This document shows positions 63,869-64,000 of a stretch of 64,000 bases of DNA, in pieces. The stretch is taken from contig NZ_JAMXIA010000001.1 in assembly GCF_025457425.1 (NCBI RefSeq), forward strand, positions 806,001-870,000. Direction: 5' to 3'. Each line of letters starts with the position of its first letter. The stretch's first letter is position 1. The notes below the pieces were generated by a model that did no database searches, was not told where the DNA came from, and saw only the letters and a list, made by a program, of their open reading frames with translations. This DNA is from Chryseobacterium foetidum. GTDB taxonomy: Bacteria; Bacteroidota; Bacteroidia; Flavobacteriales; Weeksellaceae. The position numbers and the translations under genes are program-made.

Positions 63869-64000
63869 ATGAAAATTTTCAAGTTTGGTGGTGCATCAGT
63901 AAAGGATGCCGAAGGTGTAAAAAATGTATCTGCAGTATTGGGAAGCCAGGGGTTTTCTAAATGTCTGCTGGTAATCTCAGCGATGGGAAAAACTACAAAC
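63869..64000 (+). CDS. Aspartate kinase, N-terminal fragment
   Basis: An ATG at 63869 opens a frame running off the window edge: 44 codons beginning MKIFKFGGASVKDAEGVKNV and with LLVISAMGKTTN. The KFGGASV and VSAMG-type motifs are the start of the aspartokinase domain, first enzyme of the aspartate family pathway. Whether it is a single-domain kinase or fused to homoserine dehydrogenase cannot be told from the fragment. Confidence 0.93.
   Translation, partial: MKIFKFGGASVKDAEGVKNVSAVLGSQGFSKCLLVISAMGKTTN

Overview
The window is an AT-rich chromosomal segment of a flavobacterium, most likely Chryseobacterium or a close relative in the Weeksellaceae. This rests on the gene content (monomeric NADP isocitrate dehydrogenase, mevalonate pathway, menaquinone genes, Bat aerotolerance operon, YfhO and PspC/PadR modules). 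It also rests on the promoter style (TAnnTTTG -7 elements, little Shine-Dalgarno signal) and on the abundant short palindromic repeats between genes. The genus is an inference; no rRNA or tRNA gene was seen.

Region by region. 1-1.7 kb: two tandem secreted surface-protein paralogues, the second cut by the window edge. 2.2-4.4 kb: isocitrate dehydrogenase with its own terminator. 5.2-14.8 kb: a long minus-strand run that begins with a microviridin-type graspetide (omega-ester-containing peptide) precursor. It continues through two ATP-grasp ligases and a C39-peptidase ABC exporter, then with almost no spacing into an SDR-family dehydrogenase, an acyl-CoA ligase, a membrane protein, diphosphomevalonate decarboxylase and a small membrane protein. 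A strong hairpin plus T-run lies between the precursor and the first ligase. 14.9-18.7 kb: alpha/beta hydrolase, an AbiEii-like nucleotidyltransferase with its partner, pdxJ and an MscS channel. 18.9-25.1 kb: lipoproteins, DUF456, ung, GNAT, mutS2 and a YcxB-like protein. 25.2-26.1 kb: a small permease and an ABC ATPase gene broken by two in-frame stops.

26.1-29.5 kb: a secreted protein, a pair of 80-base direct repeats, a cobalamin riboswitch placed before an acyl-CoA thioesterase, three tandem copies of a REP-like element, and an HD hydrolase. 29.8-33.9 kb: padR-pspC, a 20-codon mini-gene with its own promoter and terminator, an acyltransferase, a PaaI thioesterase and a PrcB-like lipoprotein. 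34-37 kb: a lipoprotein, an ECF sigma factor fused to a membrane anchor, and an outer-membrane barrel-like protein, which may form an envelope signalling unit. 37-46.3 kb: isochorismate synthase, MarC and the complete Bat/MoxR operon. 46.5-55.4 kb: DinB, rlmB, lipoproteins, YfhO, a glycosyltransferase and YpdA. 55.5-64 kb: TonB receptor, MFS transporter with heptamer repeats at its 5' end, glnS, menC-fbp, and the start of an aspartate kinase.

The most interesting item is the compact graspetide locus with a precursor-ligase attenuator and no acetyltransferase. Next are the riboswitch with an unexpected downstream gene, the membrane-tethered sigma factor and the tiny orphan ORFs. Several short repeats have also inserted in frame into coding sequence (glycosyltransferase, probably diphosphomevalonate decarboxylase).
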